From: Clostridiales bacterium UBA6981
Lineage (GTDB): Bacteria; Bacillota; Clostridia; Oscillospirales; Oscillospiraceae
Direction of reading: 5' to 3'
NCBI GenBank assembly: GCA_002450075.1
Contig: DJYJ01000057.1
Coordinates: forward strand, 1 to 22,850
Length of the DNA stretch: 22,850 nt
In this document: positions 6,342 through 13,666 of the stretch, one piece after another
How the letters are laid out: every line of letters begins with the position of its first letter
How positions within the stretch are numbered: the stretch's first letter is position 1
Made by a program: the position numbers and the translations under genes
The notes under the pieces: generated by a model
What the model saw: the letters and a program-made list of their open reading frames with translations, nothing else
The model's database searches: none
Told to the model about the DNA's origin: nothing

Positions 6342-7649
6342 TCAGATCATGATGCCGCGCTGCTTGGCCTCAAAGGCGAGCTGGTCACGGAAATCAGGAT
6401 GCGCGATTGCGATGAGCTGTCTGGTACGGCTCGCCAGACTCTCGCCGCGCAGATGCGCCACGCCATACTCGGTGACGATATAGTCCACGTCGTTCTTGCT
6501 CGTCGTGCACACCGCCCCGGGCGTGAGCGTGGACTTGATCTTGCTGATCGTGCCTCCCTTTGCCGTCGAGGAGAAGGCGATAAAGCTCTTGCCGCCCTTC
6601 GACTGGGTCGCGCCGCGGACATAATCGATCTGCCCGCCGGAGCCGGACATGTGCTTTGTGCCGACGCTCTCGGCGCAGACCTGGCCCCAGAAGTCAACCT
6701 CCAGCGCCGCGTTGATCGAGATCATGTTGTCGTTTTGGCAGATGACATTCGGGTCGTTGACATAGTCCACCGGCATCAGTGCGATGGCTGGGTTGTTGTC
6801 GATATAATCATAGATCCGCTGCGAGCCGAAGGCAAAGGTCGTGACGGAAACGCCGCGGTGGATCTGCTTGCGGCTGTTGTTGACCGCGCCGCAGGCGATC
6901 AGCTCGACCATCGAGTCGGTGAACATCTCGGTGTGGATGCCGAGATCGTGCTTTTCCTTCAGCGCCATGCCGGTCGCGTCCGGGATCGCGCCGATGCCCA
7001 GCTGGATGCAGGCGCCGTCCGGGATCAGCTCGGCGATATAGCCGCCGATGGTGCGGCTGGTCTCGTCGATGTTCGCCGCGGGCAGCACGGGCAGCGTCAT
7101 ATTGTTTTCCACAATGCCGTCGACCTGGCTGATATGGATCTGCAGCCCGCACACGGCGCGGGGCTGGCGGTCGTTGACCTCGAGGAAGATGCGTTTGGAT
7201 TTCTCGATCATCGCCTCGCTGTAAGACGAGACGCAGCCGAGTGAGAAATAACCGTGCTCGTCCATGGGCGAGACGGCGACGCAGAACGCGTCATAGTCAT
7301 AGCAGCTGCGTATCAGCTTGGGGATGTCGCGATAATAGTTGGGAATAAAATCGGCGAAGCCGGCGTTGATCGCCTTGCGTGCCCCGCCGCCTGCGAACCA
7401 GGAAACACCGTTAAGCTTTCCGTCCAGCGTCTTGTCCGCATAGAATTCCAGCGGATACACGTCAAGCAGCGTCTGCACCTTGACGTTTCGGATCTCATCC
7501 TTCCTCGCCCGCTCGGCAAGGGCGCTGATGATCTTCGGCGTGTGTGCCGTGGCGGCGTCCATTCCGATGACCCAGCCGCTCTCCACCCTTGCTGCGATCG
7601 ACGCGGCGTCCGTAAGCTTCTGTCTGTACAGGTCCTGATACTCGCTCAT
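6342..7649 (-). CDS. Acetyl-CoA hydrolase/transferase family CoA-transferase (butyryl- or 4-hydroxybutyryl-CoA:acetate type)
   Basis: A 435-residue protein of the family that moves CoA between acyl groups, such as butyryl-CoA:acetate or 4-hydroxybutyrate CoA-transferases in anaerobic fermentation. The catalytic Glu is visible in GIHTEMFTDS (E241), the oxyanion/CoA loop is GSGGQIDYVRGA (336-347), and the C-terminal YIVTEYGVAHLRGESLASR is family-typical. Length is that of the clostridial enzymes. GGAGG lies 10 nt before the ATG, directly after the stop of the S1-domain gene 17 nt upstream, so it is probably read from the yabP operon as its last gene. Substrate choice cannot be read safely; a terminal butyrate-forming role is inference. 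Confidence 0.85.
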   Translation of the reverse strand: MSEYQDLYRQKLTDAASIAARVESGWVIGMDAATAHTPKIISALAERARKDEIRNVKVQTLLDVYPLEFYADKTLDGKLNGVSWFAGGGARKAINAGFADFIPNYYRDIPKLIRSCYDYDAFCVAVSPMDEHGYFSLGCVSSYSEAMIEKSKRIFLEVNDRQPRAVCGLQIHISQVDGIVENNMTLPVLPAANIDETSRTIGGYIAELIPDGACIQLGIGAIPDATGMALKEKHDLGIHTEMFTDSMVELIACGAVNNSRKQIHRGVSVTTFAFGSQRIYDYIDNNPAIALMPVDYVNDPNVICQNDNMISINAALEVDFWGQVCAESVGTKHMSGSGGQIDYVRGATQSKGGKSFIAFSSTAKGGTISKIKSTLTPGAVCTTSKNDVDYIVTEYGVAHLRGESLASRTRQLIAIAHPDFRDQLAFEAKQRGIMI

Positions 7650-7666
7650 GATTTATTTTTCCTCCG

Positions 7667-8122
7667 TCAATGTTTTCTGCCTCGGCGCGGACGGTCGGCA
7701 TACAGGCGGTTGTCCGCGATGCGGCTGTCCGACTCCTGCATGAATTTTTTGAGCTTGTCTTCAAACTCCTGATTGTCACTGCGCTCTGCAACCTCGCCCA
7801 CCGGGGCGGAGGAGGTCTGACGGGGCCTGGGTTCGTTTTCCTGCCGGAAGGAAGCGCGTGCGGGACGCTGCGGCGTCTGGGCCGCCGTCTCGTCCGCCCG
7901 TTTGATCGAAAGGTTGATTTTGCCGTCGTCGCTGATGCTCAGGATCCGTACTTTCACGCTCTGTCCGACCTGTACGAATTCGTTGATGTCGGAGACGAAC
8001 GCGTTTGCGATCTCGGAAATATGTACGAGCCCGCTCTTGCCGCCCGGCAGCAGCACGAACGCACCGAACTTCGCAATACTGGTGACCTTGCCTTCAACGA
8101 CAGTTCCGATTTCCAATGCCAT
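7667..8122 (-). CDS. S1 RNA-binding domain protein, YabR-like
   Basis: A 151-residue protein. An S1 OB-fold domain occupies residues about 4-70, with GTVVEGKVTSIAKFGAFVLL, the GLVHISEIA core and VKVRILSISDDGKINLSIK. A low-complexity Arg/Gln/Pro/Ala-rich segment follows, and the tail is basic (ADRPRRGRKH). YabR-type proteins bind RNA or ribosomes. The start is the ATG at 8120-8122, one base after the divIC stop and with AGAGGGA upstream. The order yabP-yabQ-divIC-yabR is the conserved Bacillus/Clostridium order, which supports the call more than sequence alone. It may also be related to general stress protein 13. Confidence 0.85.
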   Translation of the reverse strand: MALEIGTVVEGKVTSIAKFGAFVLLPGGKSGLVHISEIANAFVSDINEFVQVGQSVKVRILSISDDGKINLSIKRADETAAQTPQRPARASFRQENEPRPRQTSSAPVGEVAERSDNQEFEDKLKKFMQESDSRIADNRLYADRPRRGRKH

Positions 8123-8123
8123 G

Positions 8124-8441
8124 TTATCCCTCTTTTTTTGTGCTGTTTTCTTCGGTAAAAACAAAAATCGTTTCGTTCGGCATCACAAGTCCAAGTCGAT
8201 CGCGCGCCAACTTTTCGATTTCTTCCTTATCCGGCGGAGTGACGACTCTGCGCGCAAGCGCGTCCGTCTCTTCCCGGAGCAACTGCACCTCCGCGCTTAG
8301 CGCCCGGTGCGCCGCTTCCGCCTCCTTGATTGTGTTCTGCACCGCGATGAAACGCCACAGCGCATATGCCAGCATCACCGCAATGACGATCCGGATGATT
8401 TCCGACGTGGTTTTATCGCCCGTAGGTTCACACCCTCTCAA
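8124..8441 (-). CDS. divIC: Septum formation initiator, DivIC/FtsB family
   Basis: A 105-residue bitopic protein with a short cytoplasmic N-terminus, one membrane segment at about 16-33 (IIRIVIAVMLAYALWRFI), a coiled-coil region (about 35-70, IKEAEAAHRALSAEVQLLREE) and the family signature EKLARDRLGLVMPNETIFVF. DivIC works with FtsL and DivIB in the divisome. The only start that keeps the whole N-terminus is a TTG at 8439-8441, with no convincing ribosome site in the AT-rich sequence before it, so the exact start is uncertain. It lies in the conserved yabP-yabQ-divIC-yabR string. Confidence 0.85.
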   Translation of the reverse strand: MRGCEPTGDKTTSEIIRIVIAVMLAYALWRFIAVQNTIKEAEAAHRALSAEVQLLREETDALARRVVTPPDKEEIEKLARDRLGLVMPNETIFVFTEENSTKKEG

Positions 8442-8487
8442 TATGTGTTAATATATAATATAATTTGAAAAAATGGAAGTATATTTT

Positions 8488-8826
8488 TCACTTTTTTGCG
8501 AGTTTTTTTAAAAAAACAAGCATTTTTTCCCTGTAAATCCCAAAAAGCGGCGTTACGGACGGGCTGATCCCGAACAGATACAGTCCAAACGCTGCGACAA
8601 AGCCCGCCGGCTCCCAAACGCCGAGTCTTCCGTCACAAAACAGCATACCGATCATAAACAGCTCGGTTGTACAGACAAGACAGAAAAAGAGATCACAGAG
8701 GACTCCGGCCGCCCGCCCGGTCGAAAAACGGATCTGCCGCAGCAGATCATAAAGCAGACCGGCTGTCAGCCCGCCGAGCGCTGCGGCGGTAATGGATATC
8801 GTTTGTGCACCGATTGAAACGCCCAC
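8488..8826 (-). CDS. yabQ: Spore cortex biosynthesis protein YabQ
   Basis: A 112-residue membrane protein with segments near 8-25 (QTISITAAALGGLTAGLLYD), 40-62 (GVLCDLFFCLVCTTELFMI) and 72-90 (EPAGFVAAFGLYLFGISPSV). The motif GGLTAGLLYDLLRQIR is typical of YabQ, a protein of the mother-cell side membrane needed for spore cortex formation. It is shorter than the Bacillus protein, as is usual in clostridia. The start is a GTG 3 nt after the yabP stop, with a weak ribosome site, consistent with translational coupling. The 46-bp AT-rich gap to divIC could hold an additional weak promoter. Confidence 0.85.
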   Translation of the reverse strand: MGVSIGAQTISITAAALGGLTAGLLYDLLRQIRFSTGRAAGVLCDLFFCLVCTTELFMIGMLFCDGRLGVWEPAGFVAAFGLYLFGISPSVTPLFGIYREKMLVFLKKLAKK

Positions 8827-8829
8827 GTC

Positions 8830-9114
8830 TTACCCAAACAGCCGCGACCACAGCGAGCCGGCGGCCGTCCGCTCCTCATAACTCAGCTCGCTGACGCGCC
8901 CGCGCAGCTCCAGAATACCGGCCTCCAGGTCGATCCGGTCGATGTGCAGCGCCTCTCCCCGGATCGAAAGCTCCCCCATGTCGGTCATAAGCACGACGAC
9001 GTTCTCGTCAAAGCCGGAAACGTCGCTCACACCCGTAAGGCGCAGCTTCTCCCGGTTCTCCATCTCCAGTGTGTGCGTCCGCGCCAGAGCTTCTCCGCTA
9101 CGCTCTCCCAGCAT
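8830..9114 (-). CDS. yabP: Sporulation protein YabP
   Basis: A 94-residue protein with the YabP/YqfC-fold pattern: the N-terminal HTLEMENREKLRLTGVSDV, then SGFDENVVVLMTDMGELSIRG, then the hydrophobic repeat LHIDRIDLEAGILELRGRVSELSY. In sporulating Firmicutes YabP is made in the mother cell under SigE and works with YabQ in cortex assembly. ATG at 9112-9114 with a strong AAAGGAGGAG. It is the first gene of yabP-yabQ-divIC-yabR, and a SigE-like promoter lies upstream. Confidence 0.9.
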   Translation of the reverse strand: MLGERSGEALARTHTLEMENREKLRLTGVSDVSGFDENVVVLMTDMGELSIRGEALHIDRIDLEAGILELRGRVSELSYEERTAAGSLWSRLFG

Positions 9115-9146
9115 CTCGCCCTCCTCCTTTGCTCCTTTTTATTACA

Positions 9147-9175
9147 TATATATCGCACGTTGAGCTCGATTATGC
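9147..9175 (-). promoter_or_regulatory. Possible SigE-type sporulation promoter for yabP
   Basis: On the minus strand, GCATAAT (9169-9175) resembles the SigE -35 (ATA core) and GATATATA (9147-9154) partly matches the CATACANT -10, with 14 bp between. Gene identity makes SigE control expected. The sequence match alone is moderate. Confidence 0.35.
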
Positions 9176-9204
9176 CTCTCCGGTAGCAGACATTTGCTTT
9201 CTGT

Positions 9205-9233
9205 TTGACTTTGGCCGTACAAATTGGTAATAT
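9205..9233 (+). promoter_or_regulatory. SigA-type promoter for malQ
   Basis: TTGACT (9205-9210) and TAATAT (9228-9233) are 17 bp apart. The site lies inside what would be an N-terminal extension of malQ if an earlier start were used, which supports the start at 9292. Confidence 0.6.
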
Positions 9234-9291
9234 AGGCCATTGGAGAGATCGTTTCTTTCCGATCGTTCGGATGAAAGGTGAGATTTCTGAT

Positions 9292-10773
9292 ATGAAAAGG
9301 TCCTGCGGCGTTTTGATGCCGATGAGTTCCCTGCCCTCCCCCTACGGGATCGGCACCATGGGCAAAAGCGCCTATCAATTTGTCGATTTTCTCAAACGCT
9401 CCGGCCAGCACTACTGGCAGCTTCTCCCCCTCGGCCCAACGAGCTACGGCGACAGCCCCTACGCTTCGTTTTCCACCTTTGCGGGCAACCCGTATTTCAT
9501 CGATCTTGATCTGCTTGTGCGCGACAGGCTGCTGAAAAAGAGCGAGATCGAGGAGCGTTTCTGGGGACATGACGACGCGCGCGTGGATTACGGCGCGATC
9601 TACGAAAACCGTTTCCCCGTCCTGCGCACGGCTTATGAGCGCGGCAAGGAGCGCTTCGCCGATGCGTTCGCCGCGTTCCGCACCGAAAACGCTTCCTGGC
9701 TTGAGAATTATGCGCTGTTCATGGCGCTCAAGGTGCACTTCGGCATGCGCAGCTGGGTCGAATGGGAGGATGAGGATATCCGTCTGCGCCGTCCGGACGC
9801 GCTCGCGCGTTACCGCAGCGAGCTTGCGGAGGACGTCTCCTTCTATGCTTTTCTGCAGTTTCTGTTCTTCCGCCAGTGGAACGCGCTGAAGGACTATGCA
9901 CATAAAAAGGGCATCGAGTTCATCGGCGACGTGCCGATTTATGTCGCGCTCGACAGCTCCGATGTGTGGAGTGAGCCGCATTATTTCCAGCTTGACGAAA
10001 ACAACCTGCCCACCGAGGTGGCCGGCTGCCCGCCCGACGCCTTTACCGAGGACGGTCAGCTTTGGGGCAACCCGCTGTACGATTACGACGCCATGAAGAA
10101 GGACGGCTTCGGCTGGTGGATCCGCCGGATCGAGGGCGTCGGCAAGCTGTATGACGTCATCCGCATCGATCATTTCCGCGGCTTTGAAAGCTACTGGGCC
10201 GTCCCTTACGGCGACAAGACAGCACGCCGCGGCCACTGGGTCAAGGGGCCGGGGATGGATCTCGTCGGCGTGCTGACCTCCTGGTTCCACGATCTGCGCT
10301 TCATCGCCGAGGATCTGGGCTACACGACGCCCGAGGTCGAAAAGCTGCTGGCTGATTCCAAGCTGCCCGGGATGCGTGTGCTGGAGTTCGGCTTTGATCC
10401 GAACGGCGACGCTCCCTATATGCCGCACAACTGTCCGCCCCACAGCGTCTGCTACATCGGCACGCACGATAACGAGACCGTGCGCGGCTGGGTCAGCGGT
10501 CTTGACCGCAAAACCCGCCGCCTTGCCGAGGAATATATGCACATCACGCCCGATGAGGGCTGGTGCTGGGGCATGATCCGTACCGGCATGGCGACGCCTT
10601 CGTCGCTGTTCGTCCTGCAGATGCAGGATGCGCTTGAGCTGCCGAAGAGCGCACGTATGAACACGCCCGGCTCCGCGTCCGGCAACTGGCAATGGCGCAT
10701 GAAGCCCGACGCCGTCACCCCGGAGCTTGCGAAAAAGCTTCTCGCCTATACCAAACTGTATCGGCGCGCATAA
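9292..10773 (+). CDS. malQ: 4-alpha-glucanotransferase (amylomaltase, GH77)
   Basis: A 493-residue protein of glycoside hydrolase family 77, which transfers alpha-1,4-glucan segments between maltodextrins in the cytoplasm. N-terminal RSCGVLMPMSSLPSPYGIGTMG and WQLLPLGPTSYGDSPYAS are diagnostic. With the start at 9292 the catalytic residues fall at D293 (RIDHFRGFESYW), E340 (IAEDLGYTTPEV) and D393 (IGTHDNETVRGW), almost the numbering of the well-studied Thermus enzyme (D293, E340, D395). The ribosome site is AAGGTGAG nine nt upstream. It is monocistronic, with its own promoter and terminator, and divergent from yabP. No missing residues or frameshift are seen. Confidence 0.95.
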   Translation: MKRSCGVLMPMSSLPSPYGIGTMGKSAYQFVDFLKRSGQHYWQLLPLGPTSYGDSPYASFSTFAGNPYFIDLDLLVRDRLLKKSEIEERFWGHDDARVDYGAIYENRFPVLRTAYERGKERFADAFAAFRTENASWLENYALFMALKVHFGMRSWVEWEDEDIRLRRPDALARYRSELAEDVSFYAFLQFLFFRQWNALKDYAHKKGIEFIGDVPIYVALDSSDVWSEPHYFQLDENNLPTEVAGCPPDAFTEDGQLWGNPLYDYDAMKKDGFGWWIRRIEGVGKLYDVIRIDHFRGFESYWAVPYGDKTARRGHWVKGPGMDLVGVLTSWFHDLRFIAEDLGYTTPEVEKLLADSKLPGMRVLEFGFDPNGDAPYMPHNCPPHSVCYIGTHDNETVRGWVSGLDRKTRRLAEEYMHITPDEGWCWGMIRTGMATPSSLFVLQMQDALELPKSARMNTPGSASGNWQWRMKPDAVTPELAKKLLAYTKLYRRA

Positions 10774-10791
10774 AAGTTCAAAGATAAAATG

Positions 10792-10826
10792 ATCCCGCTG
10801 CCGTCGGTACGGCAGCGGGATTGTTT
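10792..10826. terminator. Bidirectional terminator after malQ
   Basis: A perfect 13-bp stem (10792-10804 with 10809-10821), loop CGGT, with a TTGTTTT tail on the plus strand and ATTTTATC on the minus strand. It serves malQ and the convergent export-protein gene. Confidence 0.85.
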
Positions 10827-10835
10827 TCATGTCGA

Positions 10836-11315
10836 TCAAAACAGGTGGATAGCGCCGAAGGTGACAAGCGTCATGATGGCCGCTGCGCCAAGCACGCCGC
10901 AGACGATCGCAGGCAGCGCTTTCTTCAGCGGCAGCCCCATCAGCGCCGCGACAAGCGCGCCGGTCCAGGCGCCGGTGCCGGGCAGCGGGATGGCGACCAG
11001 CAGGAACAGCCCGATCTGGCCGTATTTCACGACCATTTCGCTCTTCAGATGCGCCCGCTCCTCTATCCTCGAGATGAATCCGTCAAGCGCTTTTATTTTG
11101 GCCCGCAGAAATGCGAGTACATTTTTGATAAACAGAATGATGAACGGCACGGGGAGCAGGTTGCCCGCCACCGCCGCCAGCAGCGCCAGCGGATAATTCA
11201 GCCCGATTGCGATCCCGTACGGCAATCCCAGTCTCAGCTCCACCACCGGGAGCATCGAGATCAGGAAGGTCATGGTTAATTTCCCGATAACGGTATCAGT
11301 CAGCCACGTGATCAT
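10836..11315 (-). CDS. Small multidrug export protein family (COG2426-like) membrane protein
   Basis: A 159-residue integral membrane protein. It begins MITWLTDTVIGKLTMTFLIS and has PVVELRLGLPYGIAIGL, GNLLPVPFIILFIKNVL, and LLVAIPLPGTGAWTGALVAALMGLPLKKAL with a C-terminal membrane helix; the GTGAWTGALVA loop is characteristic of the putative small multi-drug export family (PF06695). True transport function is not established for the family. The start is the ATG at 11313-11315, with GGAGGA upstream; longer in-frame starts run through gtrA coding sequence. It overlaps the gtrA 3' end by 20 nt, so the two are co-translated. Confidence 0.8.
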   Translation of the reverse strand: MITWLTDTVIGKLTMTFLISMLPVVELRLGLPYGIAIGLNYPLALLAAVAGNLLPVPFIILFIKNVLAFLRAKIKALDGFISRIEERAHLKSEMVVKYGQIGLFLLVAIPLPGTGAWTGALVAALMGLPLKKALPAIVCGVLGAAAIMTLVTFGAIHLF

Positions 11316-11742
11316 CCGTGTCCTCCGAATGCGAAGATTTAAATGCGAAAAACCGCTGCCCGAGATAATTGAGCACCGTGTACAGTCCCATACCGACGAC
11401 CATGGCGACGTTCGTCTGTACCGACTCGCTCGCGGATGAAAGCAGCCGCAGCGCAAGCGGCTTTGCAACGCCGTAGGCGACCAGCCAGCAGACCGCGACC
11501 GTAAGCGCAAACCGCGCCACCTGGGTCCAGGACCGTTCCGTATTGCGGAACGTGAAATACTTATTCAGAAAAAAACTGACCGTGCCGCCGACGACGTAAT
11601 TTGCCGCCGAGCTGAGCCAATAAGAGCAGCCGGCCAGATTATACAGCAGGAACATGACGAGCGCGCCGACGAGCGTATTGATGACGCCGGTGAGCAGGAA
11701 TTTCGGTATGGTGTTGTCGATCAATCGTTTCATAGCGGTCAT
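11296..11742 (-). CDS. GtrA family membrane protein
   Basis: A 148-residue protein with about four membrane segments: PKFLLTGVINTLVGALVMFLL, an ANYVVGGTVSFFLNKYFTF helix-loop, ARFALTVAVCWLVAYGVA and VAMVVGMGLYTVLNYLGQRFF. SFFLNKYFTF and NYLGQRFFAF are the paired motifs of GtrA proteins, which act with glycosyltransferases in flipping or transferring lipid-linked sugars for cell-surface polymers. No glycosyltransferase is adjacent. The promoter -10 box ends only 2 nt before the ATG at 11740-11742, so translation is probably leaderless or begins at the ATG at 11731-11733. It overlaps the downstream gene by 20 nt. Confidence 0.85.
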   Translation of the reverse strand: MTAMKRLIDNTIPKFLLTGVINTLVGALVMFLLYNLAGCSYWLSSAANYVVGGTVSFFLNKYFTFRNTERSWTQVARFALTVAVCWLVAYGVAKPLALRLLSSASESVQTNVAMVVGMGLYTVLNYLGQRFFAFKSSHSEDTDDHVAD

Positions 11743-11744
11743 GA

Positions 11745-11773
11745 ATTATATCATATCCTTTTTGTAGATTCAA
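11745..11773 (-). promoter_or_regulatory. SigA-type promoter overlapping the gtrA start
   Basis: On the minus strand, TTGAAT (11768-11773) and a perfect TATAAT (11745-11750) are 17 bp apart. The expected transcript start falls on or next to the start codon. Confidence 0.65.
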
Positions 11774-11828
11774 CATTTCGCATAAAAAACATTTGCCGCA
11801 GCTCTTTTCTTTTGTCAGAGTGGGCACT

Positions 11829-11866
11829 GTTTTACTGTTGCAATTTAGCGCGTTTTACTGTAAAAT
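11829..11866 (+). promoter_or_regulatory. Promoter of the symporter gene with a 10-bp direct repeat
   Basis: TTGCAA (11838-11843) and TAAAAT (11861-11866) are 17 bp apart. The exact direct repeat GTTTTACTGT occurs at 11829-11838 and 11852-11861, ending at the -35 and reaching the -10, so it could bind a regulator that controls the symporter. The regulator is unknown. Confidence 0.55.
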
Positions 11867-11926
11867 AATCACATTATTTCTGGCGTTATTTCAAGTTTTC
11901 CCAACAGCACAGAAAGGAGAACTGTC

Positions 11927-13342
11927 ATGGATGTCCTTAACAAGATTGTTTCGTTCTTAACCGGCCCCTTGAATACGGTCGCCTGGCTGTACATCTTTCT
12001 CCCCTGCGCGGTGGGCGGAGGTCTGTTTCTGACGATCCGCAACAACTGGATCCAGTTCACCAAGCTCGGCTACGCGCTGAAGAACACGATCGGGAAAATG
12101 TTCTCCCGGCAAAAAGCCGGCGAAGGCGCCGTCACACCCTTCCAGGCTGTTTCTACCGCGCTGTCCGCCACCGTCGGCACGGGCAATATCGTCGGTACGA
12201 CCCAAGCAATCGCGCTCGGCGGCTACGGCGCCGTTTTCTGGATGTGGCTCGCCGCGCTGATGGGCATGGTCACCAAGTACTCCGAGGTCGTCCTCTCGAT
12301 CCGTTATCGCGAGCGTGACGCCAAGGGTGACTGGGTCGGCGGCCCGATGTACTACATCCGCAACGGCATGGGCAAGAACTGGAAGTGGCTCGGCAGTCTC
12401 TACTGCATTTTTGCCGCTCTCGCCGCCTTCGGTATCGGCAACGGCGCCCAGGCCAAATCCATTGTCGGCTCGCTCAACGGGGCGATCGTGGCCTTTGTCC
12501 CCTCCGCCGCCTCCGCCGCCGGTACGATCAATCTTGTCTGCGGCATCGTACTCGCCGTGCTTGTCGCGCTGATCCTCTTCGGCGGCATCAAGCGTATCGG
12601 CGAGGTATGCGAAAAGCTCGTCCCCTTTATGAGCGCGTTCTATATCCTCTTCACGCTGATCGTGATCATCTCTCACATCTCCGGCATCGGCCACGCCTTT
12701 TATCTGATTTTTGCCAGCGCCTTCACGCCGCGCGCGGTCTTCGGCGCGGCCTCCGGCATCGTGCTTAAGCAGACGGTGATCTGGGGCATGCGCCGCAGCG
12801 CTTTCTCGAATGAGGCGGGCCTTGGCTCCGCCGCGATCGCACACGCCGCCGCCGACACCAAGGGGCCGGTCAACCAGGGTCTGTACGGCATTTTCGAGGT
12901 CTTCATCGACACGATCATCATCTGCACGCTCACCGCGCTGTCCGTCATCATCAGCGGCGTGGACATCAACTGGGGCGTCAAGCCGGGCAGCGAGCTGATC
13001 ACCAGCGCGTTCTCCACGGTCTTCGGTACCAAGTTCGCCGCGCTCTTTGTTGCACTCGCGCTGATGATGTTCGCCTTCTCCACGATCCTCGGCTGGTCGC
13101 TGTACGGCACGCGCTGTGTGCAATATCTGCTCGGTCTCAAAGCCGCCAAGGTCTACCAGTTCATTTTCGTCGTGGTCGTCGTTATCGGCTCGGTCGCTTC
13201 GATCGACGCGGTATGGGACGTGGCGGATACGCTGAACGGTCTGATGGCGATCCCGAACTTCGTTGCGCTCTTTGCGCTCTCCGGTGTCGTAGCCAAGCTG
13301 ACACGCGAGCATTTTTCGAACGATCTGTCGAAAAAAAAATAA
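11927..13342 (+). CDS. Alanine/glycine:cation symporter family protein (AGCS)
   Basis: A 471-residue polytopic membrane protein that would import alanine or glycine with Na+ or H+. Family motifs: TPFQAVSTALSATVGTGNIVG (around 66-86), WMWLAALMGMVTKYSEVVLS, GGPMYYIRNGMG, and FSNEAGLGSAAIAHAAADTK. About 11 hydrophobic segments are visible. Length is usual for the family. AGAAAGGAG lies before the ATG, with a 60-nt leader too short for a glycine riboswitch. It has its own promoter and a strong terminator, so it is monocistronic. Substrate preference between alanine, glycine and glutamine cannot be told. Confidence 0.92.
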   Translation: MDVLNKIVSFLTGPLNTVAWLYIFLPCAVGGGLFLTIRNNWIQFTKLGYALKNTIGKMFSRQKAGEGAVTPFQAVSTALSATVGTGNIVGTTQAIALGGYGAVFWMWLAALMGMVTKYSEVVLSIRYRERDAKGDWVGGPMYYIRNGMGKNWKWLGSLYCIFAALAAFGIGNGAQAKSIVGSLNGAIVAFVPSAASAAGTINLVCGIVLAVLVALILFGGIKRIGEVCEKLVPFMSAFYILFTLIVIISHISGIGHAFYLIFASAFTPRAVFGAASGIVLKQTVIWGMRRSAFSNEAGLGSAAIAHAAADTKGPVNQGLYGIFEVFIDTIIICTLTALSVIISGVDINWGVKPGSELITSAFSTVFGTKFAALFVALALMMFAFSTILGWSLYGTRCVQYLLGLKAAKVYQFIFVVVVVIGSVASIDAVWDVADTLNGLMAIPNFVALFALSGVVAKLTREHFSNDLSKKK

Positions 13343-13357
13343 CCGAAAATGATCTCG

Positions 13358-13388
13358 ATGCGGGGCGGTCATCCGCCCCGCATTTTTC
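13358..13388 (+). terminator. Rho-independent terminator after the symporter gene
   Basis: ATGCGGGGCGG (13358-13368) pairs with CCGCCCCGCAT with a short loop and is followed by a T run. Confidence 0.85.
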
Positions 13389-13401
13389 GCGAAAAAGGGT
13401 C

Positions 13402-13430
13402 TTGCTTTTTCCGAAAGAGTGTGCTAATAT
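13402..13430 (+). promoter_or_regulatory. Promoter for tRNA-Pro
   Basis: TTGCTT (13402-13407) and TAATAT (13425-13430) with 17 bp spacing; TATAAT also occurs 3 bp further on. The leader before the tRNA contains a short stem (ACAAGAGCC / GGTTCTTGT) and a copy of the tRNA 5' end, ATTTCCGGGTG, at 13457-13467, repeated at 13489-13499. Confidence 0.5.
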
Positions 13431-13492
13431 AATTTGGCGCTGAACAAGAGCCTGTTATTTCCGGGTGGTTCTTGTCTTGAAATTTATAATTT

Positions 13493-13568
13493 CCGGGTGT
13501 AGCGCAGTTGGTAGCGCGCTTGAATGGGGTTCAAGAGGCCGCTAGTTCGAATCTAGTCACTCGGACCA
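13493..13568 (+). tRNA. tRNA-Pro, anticodon GGG
   Basis: A 76-nt cloverleaf. The acceptor CCGGGTG pairs with CACTCGG (one G-U), with the C1-G72 pair typical of bacterial tRNA-Pro. The D arm is GCGC-AGTTGGTA-GCGC, the anticodon stem CTTGA/TCAAG has loop ATGGGGT (anticodon GGG), and the T arm has TTCGAAT with a GCTAG/CTAGT stem. CCA is encoded (13566-13568). It is a single gene with its own promoter and terminator, next to tRNA-derived fragments. Confidence 0.93.
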
Positions 13569-13666
13569 AATACAGCAGATCGTCTTTTGACGGTCTGCTG
13601 TATTTCTTTCAGTTGGCTCGCACGAACTAGCGGCCTCTTGAAATTTTAATAACGGCCGCTAGTTCG
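13566..13666 (+). repeat. tRNA-downstream repeat unit, copy A
   Basis: This 101-nt segment (terminator hairpin, spacer, then two GGCC-containing arms) aligns almost along its whole length with 14619-14717. Shared blocks include GATCGTCTTTTG, CGGTCTGCT and TATTTCTTTC, then GCGGCC and AACGGCCG. The two copies flank the XRE regulator gene and lie in the same orientation. Confidence 0.75.
13568..13609 (+). terminator. Terminator after tRNA-Pro
   Basis: A 17-bp stem (13568-13584 with 13589-13605, one wobble pair) with a TTTT loop, followed by TTTCTTTC. It begins directly at the tRNA CCA end. Confidence 0.8.

Noticed and set aside
9142..10839. 565-codon open frame opposite malQ
   Set aside because: The plus strand has a complete MalQ with all catalytic residues, promoter and terminator; the antisense frame has no recognisable domain.
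11867..11926. Glycine riboswitch in the symporter leader
   Set aside because: The leader from the predicted start is only about 55 nt, too short for even a single glycine aptamer.
11957..13372. 471-codon open frame opposite the symporter gene
   Set aside because: Highly charged Asp/Arg-rich product with no motif; the sense gene is clear.
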